NCBI GenBank assembly: GCA_946479125.1
Contig: CAMLET010000123.1
Location: 1 to 8,111 of the forward strand
Source of the DNA: an uncultured Flavobacteriales bacterium
Lineage (GTDB): Bacteria > Bacteroidota > Bacteroidia > Flavobacteriales > Crocinitomicaceae
Direction: 5' to 3'
Length of the DNA: 8,111 nucleotides
Positions 1 through 6,242 of the stretch are shown piece after piece (positions within the stretch are counted from its first letter, which is position 1; every line of letters starts with the position of its first letter). The translations under genes and the position numbers were made by a program. Under the pieces are notes generated by a model that made no database searches, was not told the origin of the DNA, and saw only the letters and a program-made list of their open reading frames with translations.

Positions 1-786
1 ATACTCTATCACCTATCCTTCCTAAGTAATTTTGACGTTATTCATATAGAAAAATTTCATTTTGGAAGTGATGCAATGTCTCAAAACATCACTTGGTCAG
101 TTTCAGTTGAAGAGCAATTTTATTTGTTTTGGCCATTACTCTTTGTCTTTTTTAAACGACAATTTTGGATTTATGGAATATCACTCGCTATCATAGGATC
201 AATTGTTTTTAGGATAATGAACAGCGATGATAGTGTAGTTCTGTATTTTCACACTTTTTCAGTGTTACTCGACCTGGGTATTGGAGGTCTTTTAGCACTA
301 ATGATAAAATCGAGTAAAAAGATCAGATCCGCTTTTGAAAACAGTTCTACACGAGTTCACATTGCTCTCTTTATTTCATCATTCTGCTTAGTTCTCTGGG
401 CTGATTCCATCTTTTCTTTTAAATATGGGCACTCGATCAGTCGCTTTTTTATATCCTGTTCATTTGCATTGATTATCGCTGCTCAAGCCATTACGAAAAG
501 AGATTCAGCATTAAATCTTTCAAATTTGTCATTCGCTAATAAATGGGGAAAATATACCTATGGCATCTATTTAATTCATCCAATAGCTATTACCATTATT
601 GATCTTCTGGTTCGTTTAATAGATGTTCCGAAAACTAATTTTATTACTTTATTTTCTATTGGGATTATTGGTTTTATCTTTACTTTGTTTTTAAGTAAAA
701 TAAGTTTCAGGTATTATGAATCTAGATTTCTTGCATTAAAAGACAGATTCAGCCCAATAAATACAAGTAATCAGTCATCAAACTAG
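1..786 (+). CDS. Acyltransferase 3 family membrane protein, 3' part (5' end outside the window)
   Basis: The reading frame is open from base 1, so the Met codon at 76 is internal and 261 residues of the C-terminal part are visible. The family moves acyl groups, often acetyl, onto sugars of surface polysaccharides from within the inner membrane. The family hallmark WSVSVEEQFYLFWPL lies at about residues 32-46 of the visible part. It is followed by about six or seven hydrophobic segments. The typical late motif GKYTYGIYLIHP lies at about 183-194, and the family-like ending FRYYESRFLALKDRF lies near the C-terminus. The catalytic His expected in the N-terminal part is outside the window. The gene is clearly more AT-rich than those downstream: sampled 60-base lines are roughly 23-35% GC, against 42-47% in the amidotransferase gene. 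It ends 29 bases before the next gene, so it may or may not belong to the same transcript. The acceptor could be an O-antigen or capsule sugar, but nothing here fixes it. Confidence 0.9.
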   Translation: MLYHLSFLSNFDVIHIEKFHFGSDAMSQNITWSVSVEEQFYLFWPLLFVFFKRQFWIYGISLAIIGSIVFRIMNSDDSVVLYFHTFSVLLDLGIGGLLALMIKSSKKIRSAFENSSTRVHIALFISSFCLVLWADSIFSFKYGHSISRFFISCSFALIIAAQAITKRDSALNLSNLSFANKWGKYTYGIYLIHPIAITIIDLLVRLIDVPKTNFITLFSIGIIGFIFTLFLSKISFRYYESRFLALKDRFSPINTSNQSSN

Positions 787-815
787 AAGTGGTTAGATCT
801 ATAGAACCGGCATAA
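787..815 (+). other. Short intergenic gap before the nonulosonate operon
   Basis: This is the only true intergenic space in the window. I see no Shine-Dalgarno sequence, no convincing terminator and no clear Bacteroidota-type promoter (TAnnTTTG) in it. It holds an 8-base palindrome, TAGATCTA, at 794-801, flanked by GGTT and AACC. That is too weak to call a functional hairpin. Base composition changes across this gap. Confidence 0.4.
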
Positions 816-1832
816 ATGATTAAATTCCCATACATTATTGCGGAAATGAGTGGCAACCACAATCAGTCGATTGAGCGCGCCAAATCTATTATTCTTGCAT
901 CGAAACAAGCTGGTGCTAGCGCAGTAAAACTACAAACATATACGCCAGACACGATTACATTGAACCATGACAGTGAAGACTTTGTTATCAAAGACAAAAA
1001 CTCACTTTGGTCATCAAAGAAACTCTACGATCTTTACGCCGAAGCAATGACTCCATGGGAATGGCACAAAGAATTATTTGACTACGCAGCAGAAATCGGA
1101 ATTGAGATCTTCTCTTCTCCGTTTGATGAAACAGCAGTTGATTTTTTGGAAACATTAAATGTGAGCCGCTACAAAATTGCATCTTTCGAAAACAATCATA
1201 TTCCGTTGATCAAGAAAATTGCTCAAACCGGAAAACCAGTTATTATTTCATCGGGGGCTACGCAAATTGACCAATTGGTTACTGCTGTTGAAACCCTGAA
1301 ATCCAACGGATGCACAGATATTACTGTTCTAAAATGTACGTCAACATATCCCGCTTCTGAAGAAAATTCGAATCTGGTTACCATTCCTGTTTTTAAAGAG
1401 AAATTCAATTGTACGGTTGGATTGAGCGATCACACAACTGGCATTGGTGTTTCTATTGCCGCAATTGCACTTGGAGCAGAAGTTATTGAAAAACACCTGA
1501 CTTTAGATCGTTCAGAAGGCGGTGTAGATTCGGCATTTTCAATGGAACCTCACGAATTCAAATTATTGGTCGAAGAATGTAACAGAGCTTACAAATCGCT
1601 TGGAAAAGTACAACTCGACGTTCTTCCGGAAGAAGAAAAAAGTTTACAATTCAAGCGCAGTATTTACTTTCAGGCAGATTTGAATGCTGGTGAAACAATT
1701 ACAGATAAACATGTAAAGATCGTTCGCCCTTCAAAAGGATTAGCACCCATTCACTGGGAAGAAATTCTAGGGAAGAAAGTAAACAAGAATAAATCATTTG
1801 GAGACCCGCTTTCCTGGGACGATATTGCATAG
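816..1832 (+). CDS. pseI: Pseudaminic acid synthase-like nonulosonate synthase (NeuB/PseI family)
   Basis: The likely reaction is condensation of a 2,4-diacetamido-2,4,6-trideoxy-hexose with phosphoenolpyruvate to give a nine-carbon pseudaminic-type acid in the cytoplasm. The 338 residues match the normal family length. The N-terminal TIM-barrel part starts with IIAEMSGNHNQS (residues 7-18) and continues with KLQTYTPDT (38-46), FSSPFDETAVDFLE (99-112), KIASFE (120-125) and KCTSTYP (173-179). The putative metal ligands are His206 in SDHT and His227 in EKHLT. A C-terminal SAF (antifreeze-like) domain spans roughly 278-337, with RSIYF, GETIT and RPSKGLAP. KIASFE and KCTSTYPA match what I recall of PseI rather than sialic acid synthases, so PseI is preferred. 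A legionaminic or sialic acid synthase cannot be excluded without phylogeny. The ATG at 816 opens directly into the conserved N-terminus. It is the first gene of the tight cluster, and the next start is one base after its stop. Confidence 0.88.
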   Translation: MIKFPYIIAEMSGNHNQSIERAKSIILASKQAGASAVKLQTYTPDTITLNHDSEDFVIKDKNSLWSSKKLYDLYAEAMTPWEWHKELFDYAAEIGIEIFSSPFDETAVDFLETLNVSRYKIASFENNHIPLIKKIAQTGKPVIISSGATQIDQLVTAVETLKSNGCTDITVLKCTSTYPASEENSNLVTIPVFKEKFNCTVGLSDHTTGIGVSIAAIALGAEVIEKHLTLDRSEGGVDSAFSMEPHEFKLLVEECNRAYKSLGKVQLDVLPEEEKSLQFKRSIYFQADLNAGETITDKHVKIVRPSKGLAPIHWEEILGKKVNKNKSFGDPLSWDDIA

Positions 1833-1833
1833 T

Positions 1834-2451
1834 ATGAGCACGATTGGAATTATCAATTACGGAATGGGAAACCTTACTTCGGTAAAAAATGCCATCGAAT
1901 TTGTTGGCGGAAAAGCTTTAATTCTAAATTCTCCCGATGAACTAGTGTCAGTTGAAAAAGCAATTCTTCCAGGTGTTGGTGCATTCGGAATGGCCATTGA
2001 AAATCTCCGCAACAACAATTGGGAAAATTCAATCAAACAATTTGTTTCTGAAGGAAAACAATTACTTGGACTCTGTTTAGGAATGCAGCTTCTTTTAGAT
2101 GAAAGTGATGAACATGGCATTCACAAAGGCTTAGGACTCGTTAGTGGGAAAGTTTCATCGTTGACAAATCAGATCAACGATCTTCCTATTCCTCATATGG
2201 GATGGAATAATCTGACATTCAAAACGGAAAGTCCATTAATTGCAAATGTGGATCCGTTAGAAAACGACGTGTATTTCGTTCACAGTTACTATTGTAAGTT
2301 AGACGATATAACCGAAGTAGTTGCTACATGTGATTACGGTATTGAAATCGACGTTATTCTTCAGAAAGGAAACATCTTCGGTTGCCAGTTTCATCCGGAA
2401 AAAAGTCAGAAAAACGGACTTCAAATAATCGAAAACTTTATCAAAATGTAA
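1834..2451 (+). CDS. hisH: HisH-like glutamine amidotransferase (glutaminase) subunit for sugar amidination
   Basis: This is a class I glutamine amidotransferase that hydrolyses glutamine and should pass ammonia to its HisF-type partner. At 205 residues it has the normal HisH length. It begins IGIINYGMGNLTSVKNA (residues 4-20), carries the oxyanion-strand segment PGVGAFG (47-53) and has the nucleophile Cys81 in LGLCLGMQ. HMGWN (121-125) and HSYY (150-153) follow, and the catalytic His187 and Glu189 lie in QFHPEK. The catalytic triad is therefore intact. The ATG at 1834 was chosen because the product then starts at the conserved MSTIGIINYG. An in-frame ATG at 1798 would overlap the upstream gene by 35 bases. 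In the Pseudomonas aeruginosa O5 O-antigen cluster, a hisH/hisF pair beside wbpG serves acetamidino-sugar formation. The neighbours here point to the same role rather than histidine synthesis. Confidence 0.9.
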   Translation: MSTIGIINYGMGNLTSVKNAIEFVGGKALILNSPDELVSVEKAILPGVGAFGMAIENLRNNNWENSIKQFVSEGKQLLGLCLGMQLLLDESDEHGIHKGLGLVSGKVSSLTNQINDLPIPHMGWNNLTFKTESPLIANVDPLENDVYFVHSYYCKLDDITEVVATCDYGIEIDVILQKGNIFGCQFHPEKSQKNGLQIIENFIKM

Positions 2452-2453
2452 TT

Positions 2454-3239
2454 ATGGTAAAGCGCAGATTAATTCCGGTACTCTATATCAAAAACGGTTT
2501 GATTGTTCGAAGTGAAGACTTCAAAACACATCAACTTATTGGAAACGTGGTAAACGAAGCCAGCAGATATAACGATTGGCAGGTAGATGAATTGATCTAC
2601 ATTGATATTTCGCGTGATGACAATGTTGATTCAGGAAGAGACGACCATAAAATTGAAGCCGTTAACTCCAAAGATGACATTCTCAAAAAGATCTCTGAAA
2701 CCTGCTTTATGCCGTTAACCTTCGGAGGAAAGATCAGAACTCTTGAAGATGTAGATTTTCTCATAAGAAATGGCGCGGACAAAGTGACTTTAAATACCGG
2801 AGCAATTGAAAATCCGAAATTAATTACGCAGGTAGCTGAAAAATACGGTTCACAAGCACTTGTACTGTCAGTTGACTATCGACTGATCGATAAAAAACCC
2901 ATTGTTTTTTCTACATTTGGTTCAGTAAACACTGAGAAATCTGTGTTCGAGTGGATTAATGAAGCTGAAAGCTTAGGTGCAGGAGAGATTTTTATAAACG
3001 CAATTGAAAGAGACGGTAAAGGTTCAGGCTATGACATTTCCACTATTGGAGAGGTAGTTTCAAACACCAAACTTCCCGTTATTGCTTGTGGCGGTGTAGC
3101 AGACGAATACGATTTTTTAGATTTAGCAGAACAAACAAACGTTTCCGGAATAGCAGCAGGAAATTGGTTTCACTTTGTGGAACACAGCTATCCGAGAGCA
3201 AAAAAACTACTCAAAAAGAACAACATACATGTCCGATAA
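2454..3239 (+). CDS. hisF: HisF-like cyclase-type subunit partnered with HisH for sugar amidination
   Basis: This (beta/alpha)8-barrel homologue of the imidazole glycerol phosphate synthase cyclase subunit has 261 residues, close to normal HisF length. Recognisable segments are RRLIPVLYIKNG (residues 4-15), VDELIYIDI (44-52), PLTFGGKIRT (87-96), GADKVTLNT (107-115), LSVDYR (138-143), ERDGKGSGYD (185-194), PVIACGGV (208-215) and GNWFHF (236-241). Tyr11 occupies the position of the catalytic Asp11 of histidine-pathway HisF, while Asp141 matches the second catalytic Asp. Loss of Asp11 fits a protein that mainly docks HisH and guides ammonia to the next enzyme, as inferred for HisF homologues in wbpG-type loci. 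The start at 2454 leaves a 2-base gap after hisH. The in-frame ATG at 2382 would add 24 unconserved residues inside hisH and was rejected. The next gene overlaps its last 11 bases. Confidence 0.87.
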   Translation: MVKRRLIPVLYIKNGLIVRSEDFKTHQLIGNVVNEASRYNDWQVDELIYIDISRDDNVDSGRDDHKIEAVNSKDDILKKISETCFMPLTFGGKIRTLEDVDFLIRNGADKVTLNTGAIENPKLITQVAEKYGSQALVLSVDYRLIDKKPIVFSTFGSVNTEKSVFEWINEAESLGAGEIFINAIERDGKGSGYDISTIGEVVSNTKLPVIACGGVADEYDFLDLAEQTNVSGIAAGNWFHFVEHSYPRAKKLLKKNNIHVR

Positions 3240-4395
3240 ATATTCACAGCGACCGGCACCAATGAACTATTGCAGCAAATGTGTTTACCCAAAAAGCAGC
3301 GCAGTTCCTCTTGCATTCGATGAAAACGGAGTGTGCTCAGGTTGCAATGCAGCAAATCAGCGCGTGGATATCGATTGGGATAGAAGAAAGCGTCAATTCG
3401 AACGAATTATTGACGAATACCGCTCAAAAGACGGAAGCAACTACGATTGTATTATTCCGGTTTCAGGTGGAAAAGACAGTTATTTCCAAATTCATATCAT
3501 CAAAAAGATCTATGGGTTGAATCCGCTTTTGGTTACTTACCACGGAAATAATTACACACCAACAGGAATGAAAAACCTGTTGAACATGCGCGAAGCATTT
3601 GGAGTTGATCACATTTTCTTTACACCAAGCATAGAAACATTGAAAACCATGAACCGTTTGGGAATGGAAATGATGGGTGATATGAACTGGCATGGTCACG
3701 CCGGAATTTTCACCTACCCGATTCGTGTCGCGGTTCAGCAAAATGTTCCATTAATGATTTGGGGTGAACATGGTTTTATGGATTTGGGCGGAATGCATTC
3801 GTACAATGACTTGGTAGAATTCACTTATCGCTACCGTCACGAACATTGCTTGCGCGGTTTCGAATGGTATGATTTCATTGAACAAGCTCCAAAATACGGC
3901 GAAACGCTTGAGAAAAAGGACTTAATCCCATGGATGTATCCTTCCGATGAAGATATTGAGCGTGTGGCTGTTCGCGGAATTTACATTTCCAATTTCTTCA
4001 AATGGGAAGCCAACGAACATGGCGAACTCATGAAAAAAGAATACGGATTCCGGGAAAACGAAGAACCTTTCGAACGAACATACAGACGAATGTCGAATTT
4101 GGACGACATGCACGAAAACGGAATTCACGATTACATGAAGTACGTGAAATTTGGTTACGGACGCGCAACAGATCATGTGTGTAAGGACATTCGTGCAGGC
4201 ATTATGTCACGCGAGGAAGGAATTGAGATCATCAAAAAAATGGATCCGATTAAATCAAAAGACTTGTTGCGCTGGCTGGAATATACCGGTTGGAGCGAAG
4301 CTAAATTTGACGAAGTGGCAGACAGATTCCGCGACCCGAGAGTTTGGTGGAAAGATGAACAGGGCAATTGGATTAAAGATAATATTTGGGATTAA
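3229..4395 (+). CDS. pseA: N-acetyl sugar amidotransferase (PseA/WbpG/WbuX family)
   Basis: The product is predicted to activate an N-acetyl group of a nucleotide-linked sugar with ATP and replace its carbonyl oxygen with ammonia, giving an acetamidino group. Candidate substrates here are a CMP-pseudaminic-type sugar or a diacetamido sugar. The 388 residues start with a zinc-ribbon-like region: Cys15/Cys18 in YCSKCVYP and Cys36/Cys39 in VCSGCN. The PP-loop ATP-binding motif SGGKDS follows at 79-84. GNNYTPTGMKNLLNM (106-120) and IWGEHG (177-182) are typical of the family. The C-terminal half is rich in Trp, Tyr and charged residues and shows no separate domain. ATG 3229 overlaps hisF by 11 bases. 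An internal ATG at 3262, giving MNYCSKC, is a serious alternative because relatives usually start just before the first Cys pair. Adjacent HisH and HisF would supply the ammonia. The exact sugar substrate is inferred only from the adjacent pseI-like gene. Confidence 0.87.
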   Translation: MSDKYSQRPAPMNYCSKCVYPKSSAVPLAFDENGVCSGCNAANQRVDIDWDRRKRQFERIIDEYRSKDGSNYDCIIPVSGGKDSYFQIHIIKKIYGLNPLLVTYHGNNYTPTGMKNLLNMREAFGVDHIFFTPSIETLKTMNRLGMEMMGDMNWHGHAGIFTYPIRVAVQQNVPLMIWGEHGFMDLGGMHSYNDLVEFTYRYRHEHCLRGFEWYDFIEQAPKYGETLEKKDLIPWMYPSDEDIERVAVRGIYISNFFKWEANEHGELMKKEYGFRENEEPFERTYRRMSNLDDMHENGIHDYMKYVKFGYGRATDHVCKDIRAGIMSREEGIEIIKKMDPIKSKDLLRWLEYTGWSEAKFDEVADRFRDPRVWWKDEQGNWIKDNIWD

Positions 4396-5399
4396 TGGCA
4401 ACTTTCAACGAAAACGATATACGACCTTTAGATTTACTGGCAGGACAAGAATTTGCAGTAAGACATGACATCGACTTTCTGTTAGACAATAAGTCTCAGT
4501 TTGAAAAGGTGAATTGTCCCGCATGTCAACAAAACAACAGCACTTTCAAATACGAAAAAGACAGTTTGGAATACATGGTTTGCAACAATTGCACAACGAT
4601 GTACATGAATCCAAGACCAAGTCAGGAATTGATCATTGAATTTTACAAGCAATCTGCCAACTACGCTTATTGGAATAAGTACATTTTCCCGGCATCTGAA
4701 GCTAACAGAAGGTCGAGAATCTTTGTTCCAAGAGTCGATCGCGTTATTGAATACTGCGAAAAATACGGTTCTGGAAAAAACACCATACTTGAAGTTGGAG
4801 CCGGTTTCGGGACATTCTGCGAAGAAATGCTCTCAAGAAATCATTTTCAGCGTATTATCGGAATTGAACCCACTCCGGCTTTAGCAGAAACTTGTCGTTC
4901 GAAAGGATTTGAAGTAATTGAAGAAGCCGTAGAGAAAATTCAATTTTCGGAAGAAGATAAAGTGGACGTGGTGGTAAATTTTGAAGTAATTGAACATCTC
5001 TTTTCTCCGAAGTTTTTCATTGAGAAATGTGCCGAGCTACTGAAGAAAAATGGTCTTTTTGTAGTTACTTGTCCAAACGGTGAAGGTTTTGATATAAAAA
5101 CCCTTGGAACAGTTTCAAAAACCGTTGATCACGAACACGTAAATTATTTCAATCCGGATTCATTGAAACTGCTTTTAGAAAACAGCGGTTTCGAAGTATT
5201 GGAATCCTTAACTCCGGGAGTCCTTGATGCCGAATTGGTTAGAAATGCAGTATTGGAAGGAAAATTTTCTTTGGATGATCAGCCGTTTTTAAATCAGATT
5301 CTGATTGAAAAGTGGGAAACAAAAGGACAGGAATTTCAAAACTATTTGACTGATAATCAACTTTCTTCTAACTTGTGGATTATTGCTAAAAAGAAATGA
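4395..5399 (+). CDS. Zinc-ribbon class I SAM-dependent methyltransferase
   Basis: This 334-residue protein has an N-terminal putative zinc-binding module, with Cys41/Cys44 in NCPAC and Cys63/Cys66 in VCNNC, followed by YMNPRPS (70-76). A Rossmann-type methyltransferase domain follows. Motif I is LEVGAGFGTF (132-141), with the acidic residue Glu158 in GIEPTP at the end of strand 2. VVNFEVIEHLFSP (193-205) is the motif II region, FVVTCPNG lies at 222-229, and DHEHVNYFNPDSL at 245-257 is typical of the Methyltransf_11/23-type fold. The layout resembles sugar C-methyltransferases with an N-terminal zinc module. It lacks the extra C-terminal domain of the roughly 410-residue deoxysugar enzymes. 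Its start shares one base with the pseA stop (TAATG), so it is probably co-translated. The target could be a carbon, oxygen or amidine nitrogen of the sugar and cannot be decided from sequence. An in-frame ATG nine bases upstream is possible but less likely. Confidence 0.85.
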   Translation: MATFNENDIRPLDLLAGQEFAVRHDIDFLLDNKSQFEKVNCPACQQNNSTFKYEKDSLEYMVCNNCTTMYMNPRPSQELIIEFYKQSANYAYWNKYIFPASEANRRSRIFVPRVDRVIEYCEKYGSGKNTILEVGAGFGTFCEEMLSRNHFQRIIGIEPTPALAETCRSKGFEVIEEAVEKIQFSEEDKVDVVVNFEVIEHLFSPKFFIEKCAELLKKNGLFVVTCPNGEGFDIKTLGTVSKTVDHEHVNYFNPDSLKLLLENSGFEVLESLTPGVLDAELVRNAVLEGKFSLDDQPFLNQILIEKWETKGQEFQNYLTDNQLSSNLWIIAKKK

Positions 5400-6241
5400 G
5401 ACTAACACAACAACAAATAAACGATTTCAACGAGAAAGGATACTTACTTGTTCCTGGTATTTTATCTGTTGAAGAAATTCAGTACTTACGCACTCGAATT
5501 TCAGAAATTTTCACTTCGGGTGAGTGGCAAAAATCAAAATTCAATTCTCCGAAAGTTTTGGCAGAAGTCTACAATTACTTTCCTGAATTCATTGATATTA
5601 CCTTGAAAAAAGAAGTCATTGAAATATTGACTGATCTGTGTCAAACACAACCTGTTCTAATGCCTGAGACTGGAATTCACAATCAGTTTTATACTGGTTG
5701 GCATAAAGACACTTCTACCATGCAAAAATCGGGTGAGAACTTTCATTTGAATGATGATTGTCTTTTGTTGCAATGCGGTTTCTATTTACAGGACAATTCA
5801 GAAGAACATGGAGGTGGATTAACCGTAATGGAAGGTTCCCATCGCACTTCAGACACCTTTATTACAAACAATATTGAACACACTTTTTTCGATAAGGTAA
5901 AGATCAAAACCGGAATTTACTCCGAAGAGAAAAACAAAAAGATCAATCCGCATAAGCATAAGATCATTGATATCCGTTCAAAAGCGGGCGATTTTGTGAT
6001 CTTCAACATGAGAACCAATCACAGGGCAACAAATCCGGCAAACGGAAGACCCGAAACTGTTCCGGCAGAGATTTCGAAAATCGCGTTATTCAATGCCTTT
6101 ACAAAAGATAATTTCTCGTCAGACGAGTATTTCAGATATATTTCATCACGTCCTGAGCCTTTTTATCAGGCACTGAAAGACCGTGAAATTAGTTCCCAAT
6201 TATTGGACCTTTCCAATCGTTTGAACTTTAAAGTAAAATAG
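5396..6241 (+). CDS. Phytanoyl-CoA dioxygenase (PhyH)-like Fe(II)/2-oxoglutarate oxygenase
   Basis: The 281-residue product fits the PhyH family, which uses iron, oxygen and 2-oxoglutarate to hydroxylate small molecules. The N-terminus has the usual family opening, FNEKGYLLVPGILSVEEI (residues 11-28). The metal-binding HxD motif is His103-Lys-Asp105 in GWHKDTS. GGGLTVMEGSHR (139-150) is the conserved glycine turn and strand. The distal His is probably His209 in MRTNHRATNP after AGDFVIFN (197-204), and Arg218 is a candidate 2-oxoglutarate carboxylate binder. All three expected metal ligands are present, so the enzyme looks active. The ATG overlaps the methyltransferase stop in an ATGA junction. 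In this setting the substrate may be a sugar, a nucleotide sugar or another glycan substituent, but that is inference from position only. PhyH-like genes occur in many secondary-metabolite and surface-glycan loci with varied substrates. Confidence 0.85.
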   Translation: MRLTQQQINDFNEKGYLLVPGILSVEEIQYLRTRISEIFTSGEWQKSKFNSPKVLAEVYNYFPEFIDITLKKEVIEILTDLCQTQPVLMPETGIHNQFYTGWHKDTSTMQKSGENFHLNDDCLLLQCGFYLQDNSEEHGGGLTVMEGSHRTSDTFITNNIEHTFFDKVKIKTGIYSEEKNKKINPHKHKIIDIRSKAGDFVIFNMRTNHRATNPANGRPETVPAEISKIALFNAFTKDNFSSDEYFRYISSRPEPFYQALKDREISSQLLDLSNRLNFKVK

Positions 6242-6242
6242 G

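Noticed and set aside
701..708. TAAGTTTC as a Bacteroidota -7 promoter element (TAnnTTTG) for the operon
   Set aside because: The last base does not match, no TTG element stands at a suitable distance upstream, and the site lies inside the acyltransferase coding region.
791..808. Possible hairpin GGTT...AACC with an inner TAGATCTA palindrome, as a terminator
   Set aside because: The stem is only four pairs with a ten-base loop, there is no T-tract, and the inner palindrome could be chance.
2382..2453. Upstream in-frame ATG as the start of the HisF-like gene
   Set aside because: It would add 24 residues with no family similarity and overlap the HisH-like gene by 70 bases, whereas the ATG at 2454 begins right at the conserved MVKRRLIP segment.
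1834..3239. HisH and HisF as part of a histidine biosynthesis operon
   Set aside because: No other his gene is present, the HisF homologue lacks Asp11, and both genes lie between a nonulosonate synthase and an N-acetyl sugar amidotransferase, the known setting of the specialised pair.
3463..4367. Minus-strand open frames of about 60-90 codons opposite the amidotransferase gene
   Set aside because: Their products are low in recognisable motifs, they lie antisense to a well-conserved gene, and they have no plausible start context.
4002..4468. Plus-strand alternative frames of 60-105 codons inside and past the amidotransferase gene
   Set aside because: They overlap the conserved PseA-like and methyltransferase frames, and their translations show no domain-like pattern.
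2838..4771. Shared 14-base word GAAAAATACGGTTC at 2838-2851 and 4758-4771
   Set aside because: Both copies encode Glu-Lys-Tyr-Gly-Ser in unrelated genes using common codons; there is no extended similarity around them.
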